A DNA stretch of 64,000 nucleotides from an uncultured Ruminococcus sp. (GTDB lineage: Bacteria; Bacillota; Clostridia; Oscillospirales; Ruminococcaceae). The notes beneath the pieces were generated by a model. It had not been told where the DNA came from, ran no database searches, and was given only the letters and a program-made list of their open reading frames with translations. Each line of letters opens with the position of its first letter. The stretch's first letter is position 1. The translations under genes and the position numbers were made by a program. Below, piece after piece: positions 44,555 to 52,854 of the stretch. Location: positions 38,197 to 102,196 of the forward strand of contig NZ_CACWPP010000002.1 in the NCBI RefSeq assembly GCF_902762735.1, written 5' to 3'.

Positions 44555-45655
44555 TCAGCGGTCATATATATCTACTATCACGTATTCGGATATGCAACCC
44601 GTCTTGAAAGGTATCGCCCAGCCCGAAATACCCGATGTTACCACAAATGTCGTGTCATTTCTGACTTCCGTGCCGTAAACACTGTCATTTGCACCCATAG
44701 CAAGCCCCACCAGCCCCGCAGGAAAAATGTGACCGCCGTGAGTGTGTCCCGAAAGCACCAGGTCAGCCGAAGTTTCAGCCTCAGCGGCATAGTCATTCGG
44801 CTGATGGTCGAGTATTATCGTGTATTTATCGCTGTCCAGTTCCGCCGTAAGTTCGGATACGGGCGCACGTTCGGGGTCACTGCGGTCGTTTCTGCCCACC
44901 AGATAGAACTTATCATCTATCAGCACAGACTCATCTTTCAGTATGACGACACCGTTCTTTTCAAGCTCGTCATAAAGCTCATTCAGCGAGAAATCACGGT
45001 AGTTGCCGTAGCCCTTATCGTGGTTGCCGTCAACATAGTATATGCCGTATTTTGCATCAAACTCACCAAGAGCCTGACATGCGCGTATCATATCGGTTTT
45101 TTTGCTGTCATCATCAACATAATCGCCGACTATCACCAGCACATCGGGCTGTTGTTTCTGTATCTCAGCCAGTTCAGCGGCAAATTCTTCACCGTCAAGC
45201 GTTATGCCGAGATGCAGGTCAGCAAACTGCGCTACCCTGAGCCGCTCCATGCCGAGTTCCTTGGGCGTGTTGAAGCGGTAGTCGGTCTCAAAGACATGGT
45301 GCGCAAAAAACCAGCCCGCGCCCAGATATGCAGTCGTTATAAGTAAAGCAGCTGCACCCGCGTAATACCTCACCGACCAGCTGTACCTGCGCTTGCGGTG
45401 TATGAACGAAACAATATCGCATATGCCCCATATCAGCATCAGGTGAAGCAGTACCACAATAGCCGCATAGAGATTTATCAGCCCGAACAGGAACACTCCC
45501 CCCACAGGAACAGCAGAGATGAGCCACGCCATGACGGGGTGCTTTTTCGCAAACTTCTGCATAAAACTGAATTTATGAAAGCGTGAAACAAGATATACAA
45601 TGCCAAGCAAAGCTAAAACTGCCGCCGCAATAAACAATATTCCCCAGAAATTCAT
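44555..45655 (-). CDS. membrane-bound metallophosphoesterase
   Basis: A 366-residue protein. Four hydrophobic helices occupy residues ~3-125. The calcineurin-like domain follows with metal ligands in QFADLHLG (D-x-H), VIVGDYVDD (G-D-x-x-D), YVDGNHDKG (G-N-H-D) and LSGHTHGG (G-H-T-H). It resembles YkuE/YaeI-type phosphodiesterases acting near the outer face of the membrane. GGGGGAG precedes the ATG at 45655. Element A1 lies ~120 bases upstream. Confidence 0.88.
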   Translation of the reverse strand: MNFWGILFIAAAVLALLGIVYLVSRFHKFSFMQKFAKKHPVMAWLISAVPVGGVFLFGLINLYAAIVVLLHLMLIWGICDIVSFIHRKRRYSWSVRYYAGAAALLITTAYLGAGWFFAHHVFETDYRFNTPKELGMERLRVAQFADLHLGITLDGEEFAAELAEIQKQQPDVLVIVGDYVDDDSKKTDMIRACQALGEFDAKYGIYYVDGNHDKGYGNYRDFSLNELYDELEKNGVVILKDESVLIDDKFYLVGRNDRSDPERAPVSELTAELDSDKYTIILDHQPNDYAAEAETSADLVLSGHTHGGHIFPAGLVGLAMGANDSVYGTEVRNDTTFVVTSGISGWAIPFKTGCISEYVIVDIYDR

Positions 45656-45775
45656 TTCTATCTCCCCCATTACCGTCAAGGACCGATCATCGGCAAACCG
45701 CTTATGCGCCGCTGTAACAGACAGCGTTTTACAAGTATACGCCCTCCCTGCACACAAGCCGATGAATATATCCAA

Positions 45776-45874
45776 CTCCCAATTTTGATGTGTATTGCTG
45801 ATGATACAAAATGGCTGTTCTTTCGTATTGTCCCCCCGCCTTCGGCGGGGGGACAATACACAACCAAATTGGGA
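45776..45874. repeat. A-family element A1, full length
   Basis: A ~99-bp element. Its ends CCCAATTTTGATGTGTATTG and CAATACACAACCAAATTGGG are inverted repeats. The middle holds CAAAATGGCTGTTCTTTCG and the hairpin CCCCCCGCCTTCGGCGGGGG. The flanks TATATCCAA (45767-45775) and TAAATCAAA (45875-45883) match at 7 of 9 bases, an aged target duplication. Confidence 0.88.
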
Positions 45875-45974
45875 TAAATCAAAAAACCGTTGGTGTTGGC
45901 TTATTCTGTGCGTTGTCAGCGGTACGACCGTGTTTTATTATAGTATACAATAATAACCTTATTTTGTCAATAAA

Positions 45975-46607
45975 TTACAAGCAGATAACAGTTATCTTAT
46001 TTCCGTGAGAAACGATCATGCCATCTGTATTGAGCTTTTTCAGTTCACGCATCATGGCACTGCGGTCACAGCAAAGGTAATCCGCCAGTTCGGAAAGTGA
46101 CAGCGGCAGGACCTGTTCGGAGCTGTCATCGGGATCAAGCAGATAATCAAAGGCAGTCAACAGCTTTTCGCGAATGGTGCGGCGGCTGAGAATATCTATG
46201 TGCGCAACGCTCCTCCGCGCGGCAGTGCCCAGCAGATAGTCAATGAGGTCAGCATGTTTGTCACAGCTGTTCTCACAGCAGTGTATCAGCCTGCCGTAGT
46301 CAACATACGTTATCAGGCAGTCTGTCTTTGCAACGGCATAGCACGCACCCAGTCCCCGCTCGGGAAAGATGCCTCCGCCGAACGCATCGCCCTCGCGGCA
46401 TATATCGAGTATGCTCTTCTGCCCGTCAGAATTGACATTCACCAGCAGTACCGTGCCGTCAAGCACGATGGCTGTTTCATTTGTATCCCGCAGATGCCGC
46501 AGGAACATCTCTCCTTTTGAATACTTGTGCGTATGCGCCATATAACAGGCGCTGGCACTGCCTTTCGGCTCAGCAGAAAAGCCGTTTTCAGTTAAAAGTT
46601 TATTCAA
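45975..46607 (-). CDS. Crp/Fnr family transcriptional regulator
   Basis: A 210-residue regulator. Residues ~20-125 are a cyclic-nucleotide-binding-like beta barrel (KYSKGEMFLRHLRDTNETAIV, ICREGDAFGGG). Residues ~140-205 are the winged helix, with LSLSELADYLCCDRSAMMRELKK as recognition unit. Cysteines near ~109-114 (HCCENSC) are notable and might bind a cofactor, though the FNR cluster pattern is not met. The start is a TTG after GGGGTG. It is divergent from nrdD. Confidence 0.87.
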   Translation of the reverse strand: MNKLLTENGFSAEPKGSASACYMAHTHKYSKGEMFLRHLRDTNETAIVLDGTVLLVNVNSDGQKSILDICREGDAFGGGIFPERGLGACYAVAKTDCLITYVDYGRLIHCCENSCDKHADLIDYLLGTAARRSVAHIDILSRRTIREKLLTAFDYLLDPDDSSEQVLPLSLSELADYLCCDRSAMMRELKKLNTDGMIVSHGNKITVICL

Positions 46608-46645
46608 GTTTATTCACCCCATAATGTGCTTTTAAATATTAAGAA

Positions 46646-46661
46646 ATACTATATATTGTAT
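46646..46661. promoter_or_regulatory. NrdR-box-like palindrome
   Basis: ATACTATATATTGTAT matches the core C-W-A-T-A-T-A-T-W-G of NrdR boxes. It overlaps the -10 region of the Crp/Fnr promoter on the minus strand and lies ~270 bases before nrdD. Only one clear box is seen, while NrdR usually binds pairs. Confidence 0.4.
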
Positions 46662-46688
46662 TATAACATATAATTGTGCTTTTTGCAA
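46660..46688 (-). promoter_or_regulatory. promoter of the Crp/Fnr gene
   Basis: On the minus strand: TTGCAA (46688-46683), a 17-bp spacer and TATAAT (46665-46660), 53 bases before the TTG start. Confidence 0.7.
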
Positions 46689-46929
46689 CAGACACAGAGA
46701 ACTTTTTGTAGTATAATCATAATTACACTTTAATGCTGTCCTTTCAAAACACCGCACGTAATGGCGATCATGCAGCGGCTCACTGCGCAAACGTAATCTT
46801 TCTCCGCTTTTGCAATGGTAAGATGAACACGTTATAAGAAACAGCATCGGGCATGGTGTATCGGCGGGACAGCATATTAGTTTCAAGACTTATGGATAAT
46901 GATATTATCGGGGTTCGGAGGGCATGCAG

Positions 46930-49101
46930 ATGAAGATAATCAAAAGAAACGGCGCAGAAGAAGCATTCGATCAGGAAAAAATAATCAACGCCGTTAGAAA
47001 AGCCAATATCGCAGGCGAAAAGGGTCGTATCAGCGATGAAGAGATAGCCGATGTGACCGACTATGTTGAATACAAGTGCAACAAACTGGGCAGAGCTGTC
47101 TCGGTAGAAGAGATACAGGATATGGTGGAGAACCAGCTTATGGCAAAAGGCGCTTTCGAGCTGGCAAGGAGGTATGTAAGATACCGCTATACAAGGTCGC
47201 TGGTAAGAAAGTCAAACACCACCGACAACAAGATACTCAGCCTTATCGAGTGCGCCAACGAAGAGGTCAAGCAGGAGAATTCCAATAAGAACCCCACTGT
47301 CAACAGCGTTCAGCGCGATTACATGGCGGGCGAGGTCAGCCGTGACCTCACTAAAAGACTGCTTCTGCCGCAGGATATAGTTGAGGCTCACGAGCAGGGC
47401 ATAATCCATTTTCACGATACCGACTATTACGCACAGCATATGCACAACTGCGATCTCGTCAACCTCGAAGACATGCTGCAAAACGGCACGGTCATCAGCG
47501 AGACACTGATAGAAAAGCCCCACAGCTTCTCCACCGCCTGCAATATCGCAACGCAGATAATCGCGCAGGTCGCGTCTAACCAGTACGGCGGACAGAGCAT
47601 CAGCCTGGCACATCTTGCTCCTTTCGTGCAGGTATCAAGGGTGAAGATAAGGAAAGAACTGGAAGTCGAGATGGCTAAGCTGGGTGTCAACCCGACGCAG
47701 GAAAAGCTCGACATGATAACCGAAGAAAGGCTCCGCAAAGAGATAACGCGCGGCGTGCAGACCATACAGTATCAGGTCGTTACACTGCTGACCACCAACG
47801 GTCAGGCACCGTTCGTGACAGTGTTCATGTACCTCAACGAAGCCAAGAACGAGCAGGAGAAAAAAGACCTCGCCATGATAATCGAGGAAACGCTGAAACA
47901 GCGCACCGAAGGCGTAAAGAACGAGTCGGGCGTTTGGGTGACACCCGCATTCCCGAAGCTGATATATGTGCTGGAAGAGGACAATGTGGAAGAAGGCACA
48001 CCGTATTTCTACCTGACAAAGCTGGCGGCAAAATGCACAGCAAAGCGCATGGTCCCCGATTATATCTCCGAAAAAGTAATGCTTAAACTGAAAGTTGACA
48101 AGAACGGCGAGGGTCACTGCTATACCTGCATGGGGTGCAGAAGTTTCCTGACACCTTATGTTGACGAGAACGGCAAACCGAAATATTACGGCAGATTCAA
48201 TCAGGGCGTTGTCACTATCAATCTGGTGGATGTTGCACTGTCCAGCGGCAGAAATGTGGAGACTTTCTGGAAAGTGTTCGATGAAAGATTACAGCTTTGT
48301 TATAGGGCACTTATGTGCAGACACGAAAGGCTGAAAGGCACACTCTCCGATGCCGCACCTATACTCTGGCAGTACGGCGCTCTGGCAAGGCTGAAAAAGG
48401 GCGAGCCGATAGACAAACTGCTCTACGGCGGATATTCTACTATCTCGCTGGGCTATGCGGGTCTTTACGAATGCGTGAAGTACATGACGGGCAAAAGCCA
48501 CACCGACCCCGAAGCAAAACCGTTCGCACTGGAGATAATGCAGCACATGAACGATGCCTGCAAGAAGTGGAAGGAAAAAGAGAACATCGACTTCTCCATC
48601 TACGGCACTCCGCTGGAGTCTACCACGTACAAGTTCGCAAGATGCCTGCAAAAGCGTTTCGGCATAATAGAAGGTATAACAGACAAGAGTTATATCACAA
48701 ACAGCTACCACGTACATGTTACTGAAAAGATAGACGCTTTCACCAAGCTGAAATTCGAGAGCGAGTTCCAGCATCTTTCTCCGGGCGGCGCTATAAGCTA
48801 TGTGGAAGTTCCCAATATGCAGAAGAATATCCCCGCTGTGCTGAATGTCATCAGGTTCATCTACGATAACATTATGTATGCAGAGCTGAATACCAAGAGC
48901 GATTACTGTCAGGTCTGCGGCTTTGACGGCGAGATACAGATAGTCGAGGACGACGGCAAACTGGTATGGGAATGCCCTCAGTGCCACAACCGCGACCAGA
49001 ACAAGATGAACGTTGCAAGACGCACCTGCGGCTACATCGGCACTCAGTACTGGAACCAGGGACGCACACAGGAGATACGTGACAGAGTACTGCATCTGTG
49101 A
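46930..49101 (+). CDS. nrdD: anaerobic ribonucleoside-triphosphate reductase (class III)
   Basis: A 723-residue glycyl radical enzyme that makes deoxyribonucleotides without oxygen. The N-terminal ATP-cone (RNGAEEAFDQEKIINAVRKA) is the allosteric part. The C-terminal zinc site is CQVCG ... CPQCHN. The glycyl radical loop is RRTCGYIGTQYW near the end. The ATG at 46930 is 7 nt after GGAGGG; the ATG at 46924 is too close to it. NrdG, its activase, follows after 35 bases. Confidence 0.96.
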   Translation: MKIIKRNGAEEAFDQEKIINAVRKANIAGEKGRISDEEIADVTDYVEYKCNKLGRAVSVEEIQDMVENQLMAKGAFELARRYVRYRYTRSLVRKSNTTDNKILSLIECANEEVKQENSNKNPTVNSVQRDYMAGEVSRDLTKRLLLPQDIVEAHEQGIIHFHDTDYYAQHMHNCDLVNLEDMLQNGTVISETLIEKPHSFSTACNIATQIIAQVASNQYGGQSISLAHLAPFVQVSRVKIRKELEVEMAKLGVNPTQEKLDMITEERLRKEITRGVQTIQYQVVTLLTTNGQAPFVTVFMYLNEAKNEQEKKDLAMIIEETLKQRTEGVKNESGVWVTPAFPKLIYVLEEDNVEEGTPYFYLTKLAAKCTAKRMVPDYISEKVMLKLKVDKNGEGHCYTCMGCRSFLTPYVDENGKPKYYGRFNQGVVTINLVDVALSSGRNVETFWKVFDERLQLCYRALMCRHERLKGTLSDAAPILWQYGALARLKKGEPIDKLLYGGYSTISLGYAGLYECVKYMTGKSHTDPEAKPFALEIMQHMNDACKKWKEKENIDFSIYGTPLESTTYKFARCLQKRFGIIEGITDKSYITNSYHVHVTEKIDAFTKLKFESEFQHLSPGGAISYVEVPNMQKNIPAVLNVIRFIYDNIMYAELNTKSDYCQVCGFDGEIQIVEDDGKLVWECPQCHNRDQNKMNVARRTCGYIGTQYWNQGRTQEIRDRVLHL

Positions 49102-49136
49102 TATGCAAAAAAACTTCAATATTCAAGGTGAACGAT

Positions 49137-49661
49137 ATGTTCTGCGGTGAGATAAAAAACTGTGATATTGCAAACGGTGTCGGCGTGAGGGTAAGCCTGT
49201 TCGTTTCGGGGTGCAGACATCACTGCAAAGGCTGTTTCAATGAAATGACATGGGACTTTTCATACGGTCAGCCGTTTACTTCGGAGACCGAGCAGAAGCT
49301 GCTGATGATGCTTGACCACGACTATATAAACGGTCTGACAGTGCTGGGCGGTGAACCTTTTGAGCCTGAAAATCAGCGGGTGCTTGTGCCGTTCCTGCAC
49401 AGGGTAAGGGAGCATTTTCCCGATAAAAACATATGGTGCTACACAGGCTGTGTGCTTGAAAGCGAGCTTCTGGGCGATAGTCAGTGGCGCTGTGAAGTCA
49501 CCGATGAGATGCTTTCAATGATAGATGTGCTGGTGGACGGACGCTTCGTGCTTGAAAAGCGGAATATCTCGCTGGCGTTCAGAGGCTCTGAAAATCAGCG
49601 TGTCATCGACCTGAAAAGCACACTTTCAGAGGGCAAAACAAAGGTCCTTGAACTTGACTGA
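49137..49661 (+). CDS. nrdG: anaerobic ribonucleotide reductase activating protein
   Basis: A 174-residue radical SAM protein that creates the glycyl radical on NrdD. The cluster motif is SGCRHHCKGCFN (C-x3-C-x2-C), followed by LGGEPF. AAGGTGA precedes the ATG at 49137. It forms an operon with nrdD. Confidence 0.94.
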   Translation: MFCGEIKNCDIANGVGVRVSLFVSGCRHHCKGCFNEMTWDFSYGQPFTSETEQKLLMMLDHDYINGLTVLGGEPFEPENQRVLVPFLHRVREHFPDKNIWCYTGCVLESELLGDSQWRCEVTDEMLSMIDVLVDGRFVLEKRNISLAFRGSENQRVIDLKSTLSEGKTKVLELD

Positions 49662-49665
49662 CACT

Positions 49666-49703
49666 CTCCCGACAGGCGAAAAAGGCGTTTGTCGGGAGTT
49701 TTT
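49666..49703 (+). terminator. terminator after nrdDG
   Basis: CTCCCGACAGGCG ... CGTTTGTCGGGAG followed by TTTTTATA, directly after the nrdG stop. Confidence 0.9.
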
Positions 49704-49784
49704 ATATGCTTGTCCGTCCCAGAAATACAAGCGTATTTCACAAACGCACATTCAAATCTTTAGGAAAGTTTGTATATTTGACTA

Positions 49785-49813
49785 TTGACTAATTTTGAGA
49801 AATTAGGTATACT
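49785..49813 (+). promoter_or_regulatory. promoter of lysC
   Basis: TTGACT (49785-49790), a 17-bp spacer and TATACT (49808-49813). The leader of ~65 nt is too short for a lysine riboswitch. Confidence 0.75.
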
Positions 49814-49883
49814 TTTTAAGGTGCTGAAAAAAGGTAATTTAACTTGTTTCAGTGTACTTTTATCTGAGAAGGGGTATCACGTA

Positions 49884-51203
49884 ATGACTAAGGTAGTAAA
49901 ATTCGGCGGCAGCTCACTGGCAAGCGCTGAGCAGTTCCGCAAGGTAAAGAATATAATCACAGCTGAGGATTCAAGAAGGTTCGTAGTTCCTTCTGCACCG
50001 GGCAAGAGGTTTTCTGCTGACACTAAGGTGACAGATATGCTCTATGGCTGCTATGACCTGGCTGCCAAGGGCAAAGACTTCACTAAGGAGTTCGACGCTA
50101 TCAAGGAAAGATACAACGGCATAATCAGCGAACTGGGTCTCGACCTTTCGCTGGACAGCGAGTTCGATGTCATCAAGGCTTGCTTCATCGGTAAGGCAGG
50201 CAGAGACTATGCGGCTTCCAGAGGTGAGTTCCTCAACGGTATCGTGCTGGCTAACTTCTTAGGTTACAACTTCATTGATGCCGCTGACGTTATCTACTTT
50301 GATGAGAGAGGCATGTTCGATACAGCACGCACAAACAAGGCTCTCGGCGAAAAGCTGGAAGGACTGGATAATGCAGTTATCCCCGGTTTCTACGGCTCTA
50401 TGCCCAACGATACCATCAAGACTTTCTCAAGAGGCGGTTCTGATATAACAGGTTCTATCGTGGCTGCTGCCGTTAATGCAGACCTGTATGAGAACTGGAC
50501 AGACGTTTCAGGCTTCCTGACCTGCGACCCCAGAATAATCGACGATCCCGCTCCCATCACCACCATCACTTATAAGGAGCTGAGAGAGCTTTCCTACATG
50601 GGCGCGACCGTTCTGCATGAAGATGCTATCTTCCCTGTAAGAAAAGCAGGTATCCCGATAAATATAAAGAACACAAACAAGCCCGAAGATGTCGGCACAC
50701 TGATAGTTGAGTCCACATCGCAGAAGCCTAAGTACACCATCACAGGTATAGCAGGCAAGAAGGGCTTCACAGTTATCAATATCGAGAAGGATATGATGAA
50801 CGCTGAGCTGGGCTTCGGCAGAAGAGTACTGGAAGTATTCGAGAAGAACGGCGTAAACTTCGAGCATATGCCTTCGGGTATCGACACTATGTCCATCGTT
50901 GTTCATCAGGAAGAATTCGCTAAAAAGGAACAGGAGATACTCGCAGGCATCCACCGCAACTGTCACCCCGATTCCATCGACATCGAGACAGATCTGGCGC
51001 TGATCGCCGTTGTGGGCAGAGCCATGAAATCCAACAGAGGTACAGCAGGCAGGATCTTCTCGGCACTGGCACATGCGCATGTAAATGTCAAGATGATCGA
51101 CCAGGGTTCAAGTGAGCTGAACATCATCATCGGTGTCAGCGAGAGCGATTTCGAGGCTGCGAACCGCGCTATCTATGATATTTTTGTTGAGACCAAGCTC
51201 TGA
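49884..51203 (+). CDS. lysC: aspartate kinase
   Basis: A 439-residue monofunctional aspartokinase, the first step toward lysine, threonine and methionine. The N-terminal KFGGSSLASAEQF is the kinase signature (Ser replaces the usual Thr in KFGGTS). RGGSDITGSIVAAAV and NWTDVSGFLTCDPR follow. Two ACT domains at ~300-439 should sense end products (FTVINIEKDMMN and LIAVVGRAMK). AGAAGGGG precedes the ATG at 49884. Codon use is of the high-expression type. Confidence 0.94.
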   Translation: MTKVVKFGGSSLASAEQFRKVKNIITAEDSRRFVVPSAPGKRFSADTKVTDMLYGCYDLAAKGKDFTKEFDAIKERYNGIISELGLDLSLDSEFDVIKACFIGKAGRDYAASRGEFLNGIVLANFLGYNFIDAADVIYFDERGMFDTARTNKALGEKLEGLDNAVIPGFYGSMPNDTIKTFSRGGSDITGSIVAAAVNADLYENWTDVSGFLTCDPRIIDDPAPITTITYKELRELSYMGATVLHEDAIFPVRKAGIPINIKNTNKPEDVGTLIVESTSQKPKYTITGIAGKKGFTVINIEKDMMNAELGFGRRVLEVFEKNGVNFEHMPSGIDTMSIVVHQEEFAKKEQEILAGIHRNCHPDSIDIETDLALIAVVGRAMKSNRGTAGRIFSALAHAHVNVKMIDQGSSELNIIIGVSESDFEAANRAIYDIFVETKL

Positions 51204-51232
51204 TTTTATCAATTTTGCGAAGTATAGATAAA

Positions 51233-51270
51233 ATATCCCGCTGTATCCATATACAGCGGGTATATTTTTA
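51233..51270 (+). terminator. terminator after lysC
   Basis: ATATCCCGCTGTAT ... ATACAGCGGGTAT followed by ATTTTTAATT. The T-run also forms the left target duplication of element B2, so the element was inserted into the terminator tail. Confidence 0.85.
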
Positions 51271-51273
51271 ATT

Positions 51274-51444
51274 GTGGTTATCCCTTTAACACACCAATAT
51301 CTGACAGCCGTAATTCAGCGTTCTTGGCAAGGGGCGCTCCTCACCAACCCTCTGCCCTTAAGTAGGGGATGGGCTATGTGGCACGCCAATTTACCACATC
51401 TGCCCTGTTTGCTTGCAAAAATGTGGTGTGTCAGGGGGATAACC
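51274..51444. repeat. B-family element B2 with 12-bp flanking repeat
   Basis: A ~171-bp element with ends GTGGTTATCCCTTTAACACA and TGGTGTGTCAGGGGGATAAC. It is flanked by ATATTTTTAATT at 51262-51273 and 51445-51456, identical over 12 bp. The interior is unlike the other B copies and contains CCCTCTGCCC...GGGGATGGGC. Confidence 0.87.
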
Positions 51445-51456
51445 ATATTTTTAATT

Positions 51457-51556
51457 ATGACTATCCCTTTAGCACACCACTGCAAAATACCTTTATCAAC
51501 TGTATTCAATTCCCGATATAACATCGTTTGTTTTGGTGTATCAGCGTGATAATCAC
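51457..51556. repeat. B-family element B3, tandem to B2
   Basis: A ~100-bp element starting ATGACTATCCCTTTAGCACA and ending TGGTGTATCAGCGTGATAAT. The flanks ATTTTTAAT (51448-51456 region and 51557-51565) are identical over 9 bp. It shares its left flank with the right flank of B2. Confidence 0.85.
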
Positions 51557-51591
51557 ATTTTTAATATGTAAATATTTCCATGATAATACTG

Positions 51592-51620
51592 TTGACTAAT
51601 CAGTGCAAATGTTGTATAAT
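51592..51620 (+). promoter_or_regulatory. promoter of the ATPase-domain sensor gene
   Basis: TTGACT (51592-51597), a 17-bp spacer and TATAAT (51615-51620), ~120 bases before the ATG and just behind element B3. Confidence 0.75.
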
Positions 51621-51742
51621 TAATGTAGCGAGCCAATTATTGAAAATCACGGGATACTGTCGCAAATGCTTTTATCTGTAAATTTTCCGAACGGATCTTG
51701 TATAAATTCTAAGGCGGGTCGCTATATAACAGGAGGGTTGTT

Positions 51743-52840
51743 ATGGAGATAATTGAGGCGCTCGGAACGCTTTATAAAAATTCTAATGATAAGTTAATTT
51801 TCACGGATACTAAACTGAACACACTATGGCGAAATAATGACGATCTGCCCGAATTCATTTTTCCGGATAAGATCATGCTGTCACGCTCAGAATCAATTTC
51901 ACTGCCTGTGACCGAGTACACGGTATGCAGGTACGTAAGTGACGATCACGACTTTACGCTCAGGATAACACCGATGTTTGAGAATGACGAACTTGCAGGT
52001 TACCTGATGCATTTTCTTGGCGAGTATGAAGTCGATAAGATCGCCATGCAGTCAACTTTGAAAAGCAGACTGAGAAAAGAAATTGATAACATCAGATTTC
52101 AGGCAGGAAGTATCATCAGCCTGCTGAATGAACGTAAAAAAGCGTGGGAACAGACAGGTGATCCTGAGAATTCGGATTTTGACATGAGTACGCGCGAAAA
52201 AGTGCTGAATATCATGTCTGCAACTTCCAATTACGAAGAAGTCAGCAGATATTTGGGCGACAACGTGATCTCAAAACCAAAATTCATGTCGGTGGCGCTG
52301 GACGATCTTGCAAAGCGGATAAAATGCAGAGCTGATGAACTCGGCTATGATTTCGACTGCGAGATAAGATCTATGGTGCATGCTGAGATGAACGTTGAAA
52401 GGTTTGAGGCTGCTGTATCGAACCTTGTGGTCAATGCCTACATGTACAACTCAAAACCCGAGAAAAAATGTAAGATCATTTTGTCCTCTGACGACGAGGA
52501 GATAAAACTCACCGTTGAGGACAACGGCGACGGCATACCCGAAGAAAAACTGGCAAAGCTCCAAAAACCGCTTGAATTTTTTGATGAGATCGACCTTAAT
52601 GAGTCGCTGGGGCTAACTGTGGTCATGCTCTACTGCGATCGTTTTGGAGGAAAGCTGGATATTGAAACAAAAGCCGATGAATATACCAGAGTTACTATGA
52701 CATTCAAAGATAACGGTCTTGAACTTCCCCGTGAATTCAGACAGTATCTTCCGCCAATGGTATTTACGCTTGACAACACAGGCTGTATACTCGGCAAAGG
52801 CTTCGGCTATTACAACGACGATATGTATAACAAGAAATAA
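51743..52840 (+). CDS. histidine kinase-like ATPase-domain protein without clear H-box
   Basis: A 365-residue soluble protein. The N-terminal ~100 residues look PAS-like. A helical segment follows at ~110-190. The C-terminal GHKL ATPase has N-box AAVSNLVVNAYMYN, G1 EDNGDGIPEEKLA and G2 LGLTVVM. The helix where a phosphoacceptor H-box would be (LRKEIDNIRFQAGSI) has no histidine. No response regulator is adjacent. It may be a pseudo-kinase, a partner of another kinase, or phosphorylate a remote protein. CAGGAGGG precedes the ATG. The TraB gene follows 14 bases later. Confidence 0.8.
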   Translation: MEIIEALGTLYKNSNDKLIFTDTKLNTLWRNNDDLPEFIFPDKIMLSRSESISLPVTEYTVCRYVSDDHDFTLRITPMFENDELAGYLMHFLGEYEVDKIAMQSTLKSRLRKEIDNIRFQAGSIISLLNERKKAWEQTGDPENSDFDMSTREKVLNIMSATSNYEEVSRYLGDNVISKPKFMSVALDDLAKRIKCRADELGYDFDCEIRSMVHAEMNVERFEAAVSNLVVNAYMYNSKPEKKCKIILSSDDEEIKLTVEDNGDGIPEEKLAKLQKPLEFFDEIDLNESLGLTVVMLYCDRFGGKLDIETKADEYTRVTMTFKDNGLELPREFRQYLPPMVFTLDNTGCILGKGFGYYNDDMYNKK

Positions 52841-52854
52841 AAAGAGGAAACAAA

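Larger units (their letters stand above)
46608..46929. other. 322-bp divergent spacer between Crp/Fnr gene and nrdD
   Basis: It holds the minus-strand promoter, an NrdR-box-like palindrome and a TATAAT at 46712-46717 that may belong to an nrdD promoter. The ~200-nt nrdD leader shows no named riboswitch. Confidence 0.5.

Noticed and set aside
46712-46717. nrdD promoter at TATAAT
   Set aside because: No acceptable -35 hexamer lies at 16-18 bp; kept only as a note in the spacer entry.
49814-49883. Possible lysine riboswitch before lysC
   Set aside because: The leader after the promoter is only ~65 nt, far shorter than a lysine riboswitch, and no conserved core was seen.
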